Translations under genes and position numbers: made by a program | Shown here: positions 36,925 through 44,731 of the stretch, piece by piece | Numbering within the stretch: the first letter of the stretch is position 1 | How the letters are laid out: each line of letters starts with the position of its first letter | NCBI GenBank assembly: GCA_913776615.1 | Contig: CAJYPK010000004.1 | Location: forward strand, 117,860 to 181,859 | Source: an uncultured Hymenobacter sp. | GTDB lineage: Bacteria > Bacteroidota > Bacteroidia > Cytophagales > Hymenobacteraceae | Reading direction: 5' to 3' | Length of the DNA stretch: 64,000 nucleotides | Notes under the pieces: model-generated | What the model saw: the letters and a program-made list of their open reading frames with translations, nothing else | What the model was told of the DNA's origin: nothing | The model's database searches: none

Positions 36925-37380
36925 TTACGCGCCCGGCCGCGCCCGTCTAGCAGTGAAGTAGCGGGTGCCGAGATGAGTACCGCGCTCATAAGTTTGCACG
37001 CTGTCGAGGGTGCCGGCCGGGGAGTAGTATTTCCACTCCCCAAGCCAGTAGAAGTGCGGGCCGCTGGGCTCGGCGACTACCCGCGCCCGGCCCCGCCGGG
37101 CCACCCGGCCACCGGGGTAGTAGTAAGTGATGTCGCTGAAGCCGTAGCGGCGGTAGCGCTCGCGGCGCTGCAAGTGGCCGGTGTTGGCAAAGTATTGCCA
37201 GCCGCCCACGGGCTGCCCATGCCGGTAGCGGCCCCGCGTGAAGAGCTGCGTGCGGGCGTCGTCGTAATAAGTGCTCCAACGACCCTGGCGCTCGCCGTGG
37301 CGGTCACGGCGCTCAGTAGCACGGGAGCCCGCGCAGGCCGTAGCCAAGAGCAGCAGGGCAAGCAGACCGAAGCTTCGCAT
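36925..37380 (-). CDS. MORN-repeat-like lipoprotein
   Basis: A 151-residue predicted lipoprotein: MRSFGLLALLLLATACAGSR with lipobox ATAC at Cys 16. The mature part has four or five short repeats of the pattern G-x-W-x-Y-(Y)-x-x-G (HGERQGRWSTYYDDARTQLF, GQPVGGWQYFANTGHL, LGEWKYYSPAGTL), like the MORN-type repeat proteins of Bacteroidota. It sits between the BlaI-like repressor (11 bp upstream) and the M56-TonB gene (34 bp downstream), so it is probably part of the same regulon and acts at the envelope. A toxin-immunity or scaffolding role is possible; no function is established by the sequence. Confidence 0.78.
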   Translation of the reverse strand: MRSFGLLALLLLATACAGSRATERRDRHGERQGRWSTYYDDARTQLFTRGRYRHGQPVGGWQYFANTGHLQRRERYRRYGFSDITYYYPGGRVARRGRARVVAEPSGPHFYWLGEWKYYSPAGTLDSVQTYERGTHLGTRYFTARRARPGA

Positions 37381-37391
37381 GGGCTACGGGA

Positions 37392-37811
37392 TTAGCAATT
37401 GTCGTTGTTATCGGCTTGGTCGGCGGAGGCTGCCGGGTCGGCAGTGGGTGGCTGGGCCTGCCGCAGCAGGGCGTCGAGTTGGGTGGCATCAAGGTTTTCA
37501 TCCTGAGCGAAGAAGGACACCAGTTGGCTGAACGAGCCGCCGAAGTAGCCGCGCAGCAGCTTGCGCAGCGAAAAGCGGCGGTAGTCGTCCTGCGCTACCA
37601 GGGCGTGGTAGCGGTAGCCGCGCCCCACCGGCTCGTAGCCCACGAAGCCCTTTTGCTCCAGAATGCGCACGATGGTGCTCACCGTGGTCAGGGCCGGCAG
37701 CGGCGCGGGCAGGGCCTCGCGTAGATCTTTAACGTAGCTGGGTCCCCGTTGCCAGAGCAATTGCATTACCTGCTCTTCGGCGCGGGTGAGTTCGGGGAAT
37801 GGGGGTTGCAT
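37392..37811 (-). CDS. BlaI/MecI/CopY-family transcriptional repressor
   Basis: A 139-residue winged-helix repressor. It has the family's start (LTRAEEQVMQLLWQRGPSYV), a DNA-binding helix region (LPALTTVSTIVRILEQKGFV) with the wing YEPVGRGYRYHALV, and a C-terminal dimer region (FSQLVSFFAQDE). Repressors of this family are cleaved or displaced by a partner M56 peptidase, here encoded two genes downstream at 35358. The perfect palindrome at 37844-37898, 32 bp upstream of its start, is a good candidate for its operator and would also cover the divergent oxidoreductase gene. The C-terminal tail is Ala/Asp-rich and ends NNDNC. Confidence 0.93.
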   Translation of the reverse strand: MQPPFPELTRAEEQVMQLLWQRGPSYVKDLREALPAPLPALTTVSTIVRILEQKGFVGYEPVGRGYRYHALVAQDDYRRFSLRKLLRGYFGGSFSQLVSFFAQDENLDATQLDALLRQAQPPTADPAASADQADNNDNC

Positions 37812-37843
37812 GGGGGCGGGTGCTGATTGACAAAACGAAGTAC

Positions 37844-37898
37844 GCAGGTTTTCAACGTAAAATTTAGTTTTAAACTAAATTTTACGTTGAAAACCTGC
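37844..37898. promoter_or_regulatory. Perfect 55-bp palindrome, candidate operator
   Basis: GCAGGTTTTCAACGTAAAAT... at 37844-37870 is followed by one central T and the exact 27-base reverse complement at 37872-37898. The AT-rich centre TTTAGTTTTAAACTAAA resembles BlaI-type operators. It stands between blaI (minus) and the oxidoreductase at 38040 (plus). A bidirectional terminator is unlikely because neither gene ends here. Confidence 0.7.
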
Positions 37899-38039
37899 AA
37901 AGCATTCATTATCAGTGAATTTATTTTCAACCCTCTGCTCACTGAATCCGCCTAAGCATGCCAGCAGTAGGTTTGCAAATCGCAGGGCCGCTCCCTCCAC
38001 CATCCATTGGCTGCCAGGTGCGCGACTTGGCGCTTGCTC

Positions 38040-39101
38040 ATGACCTTTACTTACCAACAGCTTTTCACCTTCGCCGAGCAGGTATTTCTGGCCCTCGGCT
38101 GCCCGGCGGCCGATGCTACCCTGGCCACCGAAACCCTACTCTCGGCCGATTTGCGCGGGGTAGACTCGCACGGCGTGGCGCGGCTCTCGGGCTACGTGCG
38201 CCTCTGGGAGGCGGGCCGCATCAACGCCCGGCCGCGGGTGGGCGTCACCTACGAAACGCCCAGCACGGCCGTGATCGATGGCGACGGCGGCCTGGGCCTG
38301 GTAGTCGGCCCCAAGGCCATGCGCGTGGCCATGCAAAAGGCCGCGCAGGTCGGCACCGGCTGGGTATCGGTGAAGAACTCCAACCACTTCGGCATCGCCG
38401 GCTACCACGCCATGCTGGGGCTGGCCCAGGATATGATTGGCATCGCCATGACCAACGCCTCGCCGCTGGTGGCCCCTACCTACTCGCTCGATAGATTACT
38501 GGGTACCAACCCCATCGCCGTGGCCGTGCCCGCCGGCGAGCAGCCCGATTTCGTGCTCGACATGGCCACCACCACGGCCGCTAACGGCAAGCTCGAAATT
38601 GCGCAGCGCAAAAACCTGCCCATCCCCGAGGGCTGGGCGCAGGATGCGGCGGGCCAGCCCAGCACCGACGCCAACATCGTGAAAAATGGCGGGGCCTTGC
38701 AGCCGCTGGGCGGGGCCACCGGCTCGCACAAGGGCTACGGCCTGGGCGCGGTGGTCGATATCTTCTCGGCCGTGCTGAGCGGGGCCAACTACGGGCCGTG
38801 GGTGCCGCCGTTCGTGGCCTTCTTGCAGCCGCCGGCCGACCCGGTGGGCCAGGGCCTGGGGCACTTCTTCGGGGCCATGCGGGTCGATGCCTTCCGGCCG
38901 GCCGACGAATTCAAGCAGCACATGGACAAGTGGATCACCACCTTCCGCGAGTCGAAGGCTATCGAGGGCAAGCAGGTGCTCATCCCCGGCGACCCCGAGC
39001 GGGCGATGGCCGCTCACCGGCTCGTGGACGGCATTCCGCTGCTCGAGGCCGTGGTGCAGGATTTGGAGAAGACGGGGGCCAAATTTGGCGTGCAGCTGTA
39101 G
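38040..39101 (+). CDS. Malate/L-lactate dehydrogenase family oxidoreductase (Ldh_2)
   Basis: A 353-residue NAD(P)-dependent oxidoreductase of the Ldh_2 (YlbC/YiaK) fold, distinct from the Rossmann lactate dehydrogenases. It has the conserved N-terminal helix (LFTFAEQVFLALGCPAADAT), DLRGVDSHGVARLSGYVR, the nucleotide site (VIDGDGGLGLVVGPKAM, WVSVKNSNHFGIAGYHAM) and SHKGYGLGAVVDIFSAVLSG. It starts at ATG 38040; an in-frame ATG at 38007 would add 11 residues. The substrate may be malate, lactate, ureidoglycolate or 2,3-diketo-gulonate; the family does not decide. It is divergent from blaI across the 37844-37898 palindrome. Confidence 0.9.
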   Translation: MTFTYQQLFTFAEQVFLALGCPAADATLATETLLSADLRGVDSHGVARLSGYVRLWEAGRINARPRVGVTYETPSTAVIDGDGGLGLVVGPKAMRVAMQKAAQVGTGWVSVKNSNHFGIAGYHAMLGLAQDMIGIAMTNASPLVAPTYSLDRLLGTNPIAVAVPAGEQPDFVLDMATTTAANGKLEIAQRKNLPIPEGWAQDAAGQPSTDANIVKNGGALQPLGGATGSHKGYGLGAVVDIFSAVLSGANYGPWVPPFVAFLQPPADPVGQGLGHFFGAMRVDAFRPADEFKQHMDKWITTFRESKAIEGKQVLIPGDPERAMAAHRLVDGIPLLEAVVQDLEKTGAKFGVQL

Positions 39102-39132
39102 CCATTGGCGAGGCCCGCAGCTAGCCAGGCGC

Positions 39133-39864
39133 CTACTGCCGCGGGGATAGACTCGGTGGCCGGGTAAACACCAGCCAGTTGGACTGCCGGGCGGTATGCG
39201 TGCGGCGGTGGCCCAGCCGTATTATCTCACTGCCTGCTCGATACCAGCCCTCGTCCCAATCGCCCATGTCGAGGTACAGTGCGTTTGTAGCGCCCAGCTC
39301 CAGCAGGTCATCGGCAAATTGCTTCATTTCTACGTCGTCGGCCAAGCTCTCAACCACCGCAAAGCGACGATTGGCAAACTCAACCAGCGCCCGGCGCTGA
39401 AACAGGCTCCCGCCAGCTGAGCGTTGATTTTTCCCTGCAAAAACCAGTAGCTCCTGCAAGAGCACAGTACCGTGCAGCCGGCTGGCCCGCGCCAGCTGCG
39501 TTAGCGGCGGTGCTTTACCCGCTGTCACTCGGTCGATAGCCAGCGTATCGCCCGCAATGGTTAGTACCCCGGTCAGAAAGCCGACGGTGGCCTTTGCTTG
39601 CCGCGGGTGGCCCTGGTACACCAGGAGGTCGAGCGGCTGGTCCGTTTCCAGGTCCGTATAAGCCGCCGCCACGCTCAGGTAGCGGCGATCATCAGTCGGT
39701 TGGGGCCGCTGCGTAACGACATCAACCGCCAAGCCCTGCGGATAGAAAATCGCGTAGCTGCTTCCTTTGGCGGTGGTCTTCTCCTCCACTCGTACTTGCG
39801 GCAGCGCTTGCTTACGACAGGCAACCAACGCAAACATTGCCACTAGAAATAGCCTGTATCCCAT
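39133..39864 (-). CDS. Lipoprotein, phosphodiester-glycosidase (NAGPA/DUF2233)-like
   Basis: A 243-residue predicted lipoprotein starting at ATG 39864 (MGYRLFLVAMFALVACRKQA), lipobox LVAC at Cys 16. The second half contains RRALVEFANRRFAVVESLAD and LLELGATNALYLDMGDWDEG. This resembles the strand-helix and LxLGAxxALxLD signature of NAGPA/DUF2233 phosphodiester glycosidases, but the usual Gly/Ser-rich GGGSS is replaced by MGDWD. It could be a divergent or inactive member. The match is my own pattern comparison and is tentative. It is convergent with the oxidoreductase gene. Confidence 0.6.
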   Translation of the reverse strand: MGYRLFLVAMFALVACRKQALPQVRVEEKTTAKGSSYAIFYPQGLAVDVVTQRPQPTDDRRYLSVAAAYTDLETDQPLDLLVYQGHPRQAKATVGFLTGVLTIAGDTLAIDRVTAGKAPPLTQLARASRLHGTVLLQELLVFAGKNQRSAGGSLFQRRALVEFANRRFAVVESLADDVEMKQFADDLLELGATNALYLDMGDWDEGWYRAGSEIIRLGHRRTHTARQSNWLVFTRPPSLSPRQ

Positions 39865-39965
39865 AAATTTTACGCAGTCGCACAAGGATTAACGCGCTGT
39901 CGAAGATAAAGCATACCCGTGTGAACACTGGCCCACGGCCCTACCCAACAGCCGGCACCCGGCCC

Positions 39966-40610
39966 CTACGCGCCAGGTTGGCCAGCTTGCTTATCAGCCA
40001 CCAGCTGCACCAGCAGCACCCAGCCCACGGCGCTGCTCCAGCCCGCCAGCACGTCGCTGGGGTAATGCACGCCCAGGTACATGCGCGCCCCGCCCACCGC
40101 CAGGGCAAACAGCGGGGCCAGCGCCCACCAGCGGCGGTGGCGCGGCAAGGCAAAAAACAGCGCCGCCGCCAGCGCCGCCGTATCCATGGCGTGGCCGCTG
40201 GGAAAGCTGAAGGTGTGCTCGGGCCGCAGGCTGACCCACAGCGCGGGCCGGGGCCGCTGCACGGTATACTTGATGAGTTGCGTGAGCAGCATCGACCCGC
40301 CCAGCCCGGCTACGAACAGCCCGGCATCGCGCCGCCGACCAGCCCAGGCCAACGCGCCGGCAATGAGTACGCCGGCCGCTATCATCGGCCCCGTATTGCC
40401 GACGATGGTAAAAAAGACCGCCAGCCCATCGAGTGCCGGGGTAGCGTGGCGGTGCAGCGCCAGCAGCAGCGGGTCGTCGAACGGGGCCTTGCCGGCGCGC
40501 AGTACCAGCGTGGCCATCGCGCCGAACAGGCCCCAGGCCAGGGCGGCGGGCAGCCACAGGCGGCGAGCGGAAATCAAGGCCATCGGAAAGGAAGAAGGTG
40601 CGGCCTGCAT
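39966..40610 (-). CDS. PAP2-family membrane phosphatase
   Basis: A 214-residue polytopic phosphatase with five or six transmembrane segments. The three-part catalytic signature is complete: KYTVQRPRP (KX6RP), FPSGHAMD (PSGH) and GVHYPSDVLAGW (SRX5HX3D-like). It should dephosphorylate a lipid phosphate such as phosphatidic acid or undecaprenyl pyrophosphate at the outer face of the inner membrane, with His acting on the phospho-enzyme. It starts at ATG 40610; a TTG at 40616 and an ATG at 40583 are alternatives. No partner gene indicates the substrate. Confidence 0.92.
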   Translation of the reverse strand: MQAAPSSFPMALISARRLWLPAALAWGLFGAMATLVLRAGKAPFDDPLLLALHRHATPALDGLAVFFTIVGNTGPMIAAGVLIAGALAWAGRRRDAGLFVAGLGGSMLLTQLIKYTVQRPRPALWVSLRPEHTFSFPSGHAMDTAALAAALFFALPRHRRWWALAPLFALAVGGARMYLGVHYPSDVLAGWSSAVGWVLLVQLVADKQAGQPGA

Positions 40611-40694
40611 ACGCAAAACTGCCGCACGCAGTAGCGCTACGTCTACCAGCTTTGCGCTTTTACTTTGCTCGCTTAGCCTATTTTACTTCCCCCT

Positions 40695-41231
40695 ATGCTA
40701 CCCTTCGCTACCGCCCGCCTGCTGCTGCGTCCCCTGCAAGCCGAGGATGCCCCCGGGATGCTGGCCCTCGACAGCGACCCGTCCGTGCACCGCTACCTGG
40801 GCGGCATCGGGGGGCCACCAGCGGCCAGCCTCGCCGATAGCCTGGGCACCATCGCCTTTATTCAGGCGCAGTACGCGGCCACCGGCATCGGGCGCTGGGC
40901 CGTGATCTCGCGAGCTAGGGGTGAATTTATGGGCTGGGCCGGGCTGAAGCTGGTGGCGGGACCGGTGAACGGCCAGCGCGACTTCTACGACCTCGGCTAC
41001 CGCTTTTTACCGCGCTACTGGGGGCAGGGCTACGGCTACGAAGCCGCGCAAGCCTGGCTGCGTCACGGTTTTGAGACGCTGAAGCTGCCGCGCATCTGCG
41101 GCTACGCCGACGTGCGCAACGCCGCCTCGTGCCGCATCCTGGAGAAAATCGGCCTGGTACCGGGCAATGAGTTTGTGGAAAACGGGGTAGTCTGCCGGTG
41201 GTACGAAACTCAAAGCCCGGCCGCCCACTGA
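40695..41231 (+). CDS. GNAT-family N-acetyltransferase (RimJ/RimL-like)
   Basis: A 178-residue acetyltransferase starting at ATG 40695. It opens FATARLLLRPLQAEDAPGML, characteristic of the RimJ/RimL-type GNATs. The central strands (GEFMGWAGLKLVAG, YDLGYRFLPRYWGQGYGYEA) contain the acetyl-CoA Q/RxxGxG/A element as GQGYGYEA, and the closing motif is NAASCRILEKIGLVPGNEF. Proteins of this group acetylate ribosomal proteins, antibiotics or small amines. The last bases double as the left arm of a terminator hairpin. Confidence 0.88.
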   Translation: MLPFATARLLLRPLQAEDAPGMLALDSDPSVHRYLGGIGGPPAASLADSLGTIAFIQAQYAATGIGRWAVISRARGEFMGWAGLKLVAGPVNGQRDFYDLGYRFLPRYWGQGYGYEAAQAWLRHGFETLKLPRICGYADVRNAASCRILEKIGLVPGNEFVENGVVCRWYETQSPAAH

Positions 41232-41247
41232 GGGGCTGGCCGGGCTT
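41213..41247 (+). terminator. Terminator overlapping the GNAT stop region
   Basis: AAGCCCGGCC (41213-41222) pairs perfectly with GGCCGGGCTT (41238-41247), followed by CTTGC. The left arm is inside the last codons of the GNAT gene, and it also serves the convergent gene at 41277. Confidence 0.7.
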
Positions 41248-41276
41248 CTTGCACCAAAACTCCTCCGCGCCGCCCC

Positions 41277-43007
41277 TTACAGCTGCGCCAGCTCCGTACG
41301 CAGCTGTGTCAGCGTAACGGGGCGAAAGCTCAGCACCGGCGGCGCGGCCGGGTCCAGGCTGACGGGGCTGGTGGCTAAGTACGTAACGCCCTTCTCGCGG
41401 CGCAGGGCCACGACCGTGGCCGCCTGGCCGCTCGGCACCTGCTCGAAGACGGCCGCGTTGCCCTCGGTGCGCGAGCTGGCCAAGATGCTGCGCTGGCCCT
41501 TGAATACCAGCGAGACCACCGTGGTGGGGTCGGGCGTGGCGACGGTGTATAAAATGCGCGGGCCGGGGTCGAGCAGGCGGTCGCAGTTGATCCAGCCCAG
41601 GCCGCCGGCGGCCAGCTCGTAGTAGAGGCCGCTGGTCAGGGCGAGCGGGGTGCTGGCATTGTTGAATTGCCGGGCAAATGCGGCCCGCTGACGCTGCGCT
41701 TCGCGCACGAGCTCTTCCTGTAACTGCTTGTCCATTACCAGCCAGTTGAAGCCCACCAACTGCCGGCCCGAACGGGCGTACAGCACCGAAAACACGCCCC
41801 GCGCCCGGCTGACCGTGCGCTTGCCGCCTGGCAAAGGGCTGATAAAGCTCGCCGCCCGCTGGGTGGGCAGCTGCCGCACGAAGCCCAGCACCTTGGCTCC
41901 TAGTACCGAGTCGCCCATCACCAGCGCGGACTTTTGCAATACGCCGGCGCTATCGACTTCCACATCAATTAGAACGGCGTGGCGGATGGCCGTGTGGTTT
42001 TGCTGACTCAGCTCCTTCAACAGATTCTGCTCCTCTTTGCTCACCGTGCGCTTGCGGCGCAAACGGGCCTGGTCGCTCTTGGAGTTGGGCAGCTGGCGGG
42101 CGTATTCTTTGAGCAATTGCTTGTCCTTTTCGAAGTAGGGCCAGCGGGGGCTTTTGGGCGGGTGCAGCGCTACCCAGCCGCCCAGCGCGGCGCGGTCGGC
42201 GAGTGGGTTGGCCGGGTTGAGATTGCTGCGCGACGCGGGGGTTCCGGTGCCGGCCAGCCGCCAGTCGGGGGCGTGGCTGGCGTCGGCGCTCACGCCTTCG
42301 TACAGGTTCATGCCCGGCAGCTGCTGGCGGGTGGGTAGCTGCACGAGAATTTGCTTATCGGGGCGCAGCTGCACGGTTTGGCCATTGGCGGCGGCGTAGA
42401 GGTACAGCATGCCCCCGGTTTCGAGCACGTCCTGGCCGGCGCGGGTGCCCAGCCCGGCCAGGACGATGTCGGCGGTGCTGTAAAACTCGCGTACCGTCAG
42501 CGTGACGGGGCCGCTGGTGGCGGGCACGTCGAACGCCCGGCCCGGAATAATCAGCCGCGTGCCCTGCTGGCCGAGCAGCACCGTATCGCGCCCCGGCTGC
42601 ACTTGGAATAGCTGCCCCTGCGGCGCGGCCTGCGCGCAAAAGGTCGGCAGGTCGCTGGCGTCAGTAGCCGATGGGGCGGGCAACTCTTCCATCAGCGGCG
42701 GATAGTGATTTTCCGCTACCACGGCTTCCGTAGCGGCGGCGCGCCAGGCCGTGCTTTTTACCGGCGGGGCCGGGCGCCGTACCCAGCGGGGGGCCTGGCC
42801 AGTGGCCCGCGCCTGCTGGCGAAGCGGGGACGTCGGGGCCAGCGCGGCCGGGGGTAATGCCGGGGCCGGGGCAGTCGCCGGAGCAGTTGCCGGGGCCGGT
42901 GGGGCGGCGGGGGCCTGGGCGGTCTGCGCAGGCTGGTCGGCCGAGCACGCGGCCAGCCCAGCCACCAGCAGCGCACTACCGCAAAGCGCGTATCGAGTTA
43001 GCTTCAT
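41277..43007 (-). CDS. Large Ala/Pro-rich lipoprotein of unknown function
   Basis: A 576-residue predicted lipoprotein. The leader MKLTRYALCGSALLVAGLAA ends at lipobox LAAC, Cys 21. Residues about 22-95 are a low-complexity Ala/Pro linker. From about residue 130 there is a beta-rich domain (TRLIIPGRAFDVPATSGPVT, VTLTVREFYSTADI, GGMLYLYAAANGQTVQL) reminiscent of the extracellular Ig- or ZU5-like domains of Bacteroidota surface proteins. A second domain spans about 330-460 (TAIRHAVLIDVEVDSAGVLQ, DSVLGAKVLGFVRQLP), with strand patterns distantly like TonB C-terminal domains. No named family is recognised. Confidence 0.72.
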   Translation of the reverse strand: MKLTRYALCGSALLVAGLAACSADQPAQTAQAPAAPPAPATAPATAPAPALPPAALAPTSPLRQQARATGQAPRWVRRPAPPVKSTAWRAAATEAVVAENHYPPLMEELPAPSATDASDLPTFCAQAAPQGQLFQVQPGRDTVLLGQQGTRLIIPGRAFDVPATSGPVTLTVREFYSTADIVLAGLGTRAGQDVLETGGMLYLYAAANGQTVQLRPDKQILVQLPTRQQLPGMNLYEGVSADASHAPDWRLAGTGTPASRSNLNPANPLADRAALGGWVALHPPKSPRWPYFEKDKQLLKEYARQLPNSKSDQARLRRKRTVSKEEQNLLKELSQQNHTAIRHAVLIDVEVDSAGVLQKSALVMGDSVLGAKVLGFVRQLPTQRAASFISPLPGGKRTVSRARGVFSVLYARSGRQLVGFNWLVMDKQLQEELVREAQRQRAAFARQFNNASTPLALTSGLYYELAAGGLGWINCDRLLDPGPRILYTVATPDPTTVVSLVFKGQRSILASSRTEGNAAVFEQVPSGQAATVVALRREKGVTYLATSPVSLDPAAPPVLSFRPVTLTQLRTELAQL

Positions 43008-43155
43008 GGAGCAAGATTAGAAAGGAATTCGGTCACTTACCCAGGTCGATGCCAGCCGGGGCCCGATTGCACACGCCCCGCCGGGCCAGCCCCGGGTAGC
43101 GGGCTACTGTACTGGCCTTTGGCCGGAGGCTCCCCCCAGCTTGCTACCTTGCGCC

Positions 43156-44607
43156 ATGCTTTCTTTTTCCCGCCACCAGCCGGGGCGCGCCGCGCTGGCT
43201 AGCCTGGGCCTGCTCGCGCTGGCTGCCTGCTCGCCCACCGACCCCGCCAGCCAGGCCGAGGCCCCCATCCCGGCCGAGTGCCGCCCGCCCGCGCCCTTCA
43301 CCATTCAACACCCGGCCTGGGCTACCAATGCCAGCCTCTACCAGGTAAACGTGCGCCAGTACACCCCGGAGGGCACGTTCCGGGCCTTTGAAAAGCACCT
43401 GCCCCGCCTGCAAAAAATGGGCGTCAGCATCTTGTGGCTGATGCCGGTGCAGCCCATCGGCGAGCTCAAGCGCAAGGGCTCGCTGGGCAGCCAGTACTCG
43501 CTGCGCGACTACCGGGGCGTGAACCCCGAGTTTGGCACCCTGGAAGATTTAAAGCATTTGCTCGACGAGGCGCACCGGCGGGGAATGCACGTCATTCTCG
43601 ACTGGGTGGCCAACCACACGAGCTGGGACAGCGAGCTGAGCAAGCAGCACCCCGACTGGTTTACCAAGAATGCCCAGGGCAATTTTCAGCCGCCCGTGGC
43701 CGACTGGCAGGATGTGATCGACCTCGATTACAGCAAGCCCGCCCTGCGCCAGTACATGACGGCGAGCATGGCCTACTGGGTGAAGGACGTGGGCTTCGAC
43801 GGCTTTCGCTGCGACGTGGCCGGGCTGGTGCCCACCGAGTTTTGGAACAATACCCGCGCCGAATTAGAAAAGATAAAGCCCGTGTTCATGCTGGCCGAGT
43901 GGGACGAGCTGCACGACCCGCCCTTCCTCAAAAAAGGTGAGTTCACCCCCGATACCCACCTGCTCGAAAAAGCCTTCGACGCCACCTACGCCCTCCGGCT
44001 GCACTACCTGCTCGACAGCGTGGCGCAGGGCCAGCGGCCGGTGGCGGCGCTGCCCAGCTACTTCGCCGCCGAGCGCCGCCGCTACCCGGCCGGCGTGTAT
44101 TTGATGAATTTCACGTCCTCGCACGACGTCAATAGCTGGGACAACCCCGAGGGCGTGCGGCTGGGGGCCAATGCCCAGGCGCTGGCCGTACTCACAGCGC
44201 TGGTGCCGGGTATTCCGCTGGTATACAGCGGGCAGGAAGCGGCTTCGACCAAGAAGCTGCGCTTTTTCGACAAGGATACCATTCAGTGGAATGGCTACCG
44301 ACTGAATGCTTTCTACACCGCGCTGCTGCACCTCAAGCGCAACAGCCCGGCGCTGCGCAACGGCGACGCCTGCGCCAAGTTTACCATCCTGCCCGGCCCG
44401 GCCGACTGCTTTGTCTTCGAGCGGGCCAGCGGCGACGGCAAGGCCAAAACATGGGTGGCCATCAACCTGGGCGCGCAGCCGCAGACCCTCCCCCGCCCCG
44501 CCGAGGTCGTGACCGATGCCTTCGCCGACGTGGGCGCGCCCGTCGAAGACCCGCAGGTGACGCTACCCGCCCACGGCTGGCGCGTGCTCAGCACCAAGAA
44601 ACCGTAA
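43156..44607 (+). CDS. GH13 alpha-amylase-family glycoside hydrolase, lipoprotein
   Basis: A 483-residue lipid-anchored amylase. The leader ends at lipobox LAAC, Cys 25 (LASLGLLALAACSPTDPA). The GH13 barrel has all four conserved regions: DWVANHTS (I), GFRCDVAGLVP with the Asp nucleophile (II), MLAEWDE with the acid/base Glu (III) and FTSSHDVNSWD (IV). The C-terminal beta domain closes with VTLPAHGWRVLSTKK. It should cleave alpha-glucans or oligosaccharides in the periplasm. The gene starts at ATG 43156 and is followed by a near-identical-architecture cytoplasmic paralog. Confidence 0.93.
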   Translation: MLSFSRHQPGRAALASLGLLALAACSPTDPASQAEAPIPAECRPPAPFTIQHPAWATNASLYQVNVRQYTPEGTFRAFEKHLPRLQKMGVSILWLMPVQPIGELKRKGSLGSQYSLRDYRGVNPEFGTLEDLKHLLDEAHRRGMHVILDWVANHTSWDSELSKQHPDWFTKNAQGNFQPPVADWQDVIDLDYSKPALRQYMTASMAYWVKDVGFDGFRCDVAGLVPTEFWNNTRAELEKIKPVFMLAEWDELHDPPFLKKGEFTPDTHLLEKAFDATYALRLHYLLDSVAQGQRPVAALPSYFAAERRRYPAGVYLMNFTSSHDVNSWDNPEGVRLGANAQALAVLTALVPGIPLVYSGQEAASTKKLRFFDKDTIQWNGYRLNAFYTALLHLKRNSPALRNGDACAKFTILPGPADCFVFERASGDGKAKTWVAINLGAQPQTLPRPAEVVTDAFADVGAPVEDPQVTLPAHGWRVLSTKKP

Positions 44608-44611
44608 AAGC

Positions 44612-44729
44612 AAGATGTAGCGTAAACTTTAGCTTGCGAGCGAGCAAAGCGAACAATTACGTAAGGGGACGTTCGCTTACGTGCCTGCTCGCTGCGCTCG
44701 CCCGCAAGCTAAAGCTTACGCTACATCTT
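44612..44729. repeat. Dispersed palindromic repeat, copy D
   Basis: Ends AAGATGTAGCGTAAACTTTA and GCTAAAGCTTACGCTACATC form an imperfect inverted repeat of about 45 bp per arm with ACGTAAGGGGACGTTCGCTTACGT-like centre. It lies 2 bp before the start codon of the second amylase, so it makes up that gene's whole leader. Confidence 0.88.
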
Positions 44730-44731
44730 TT

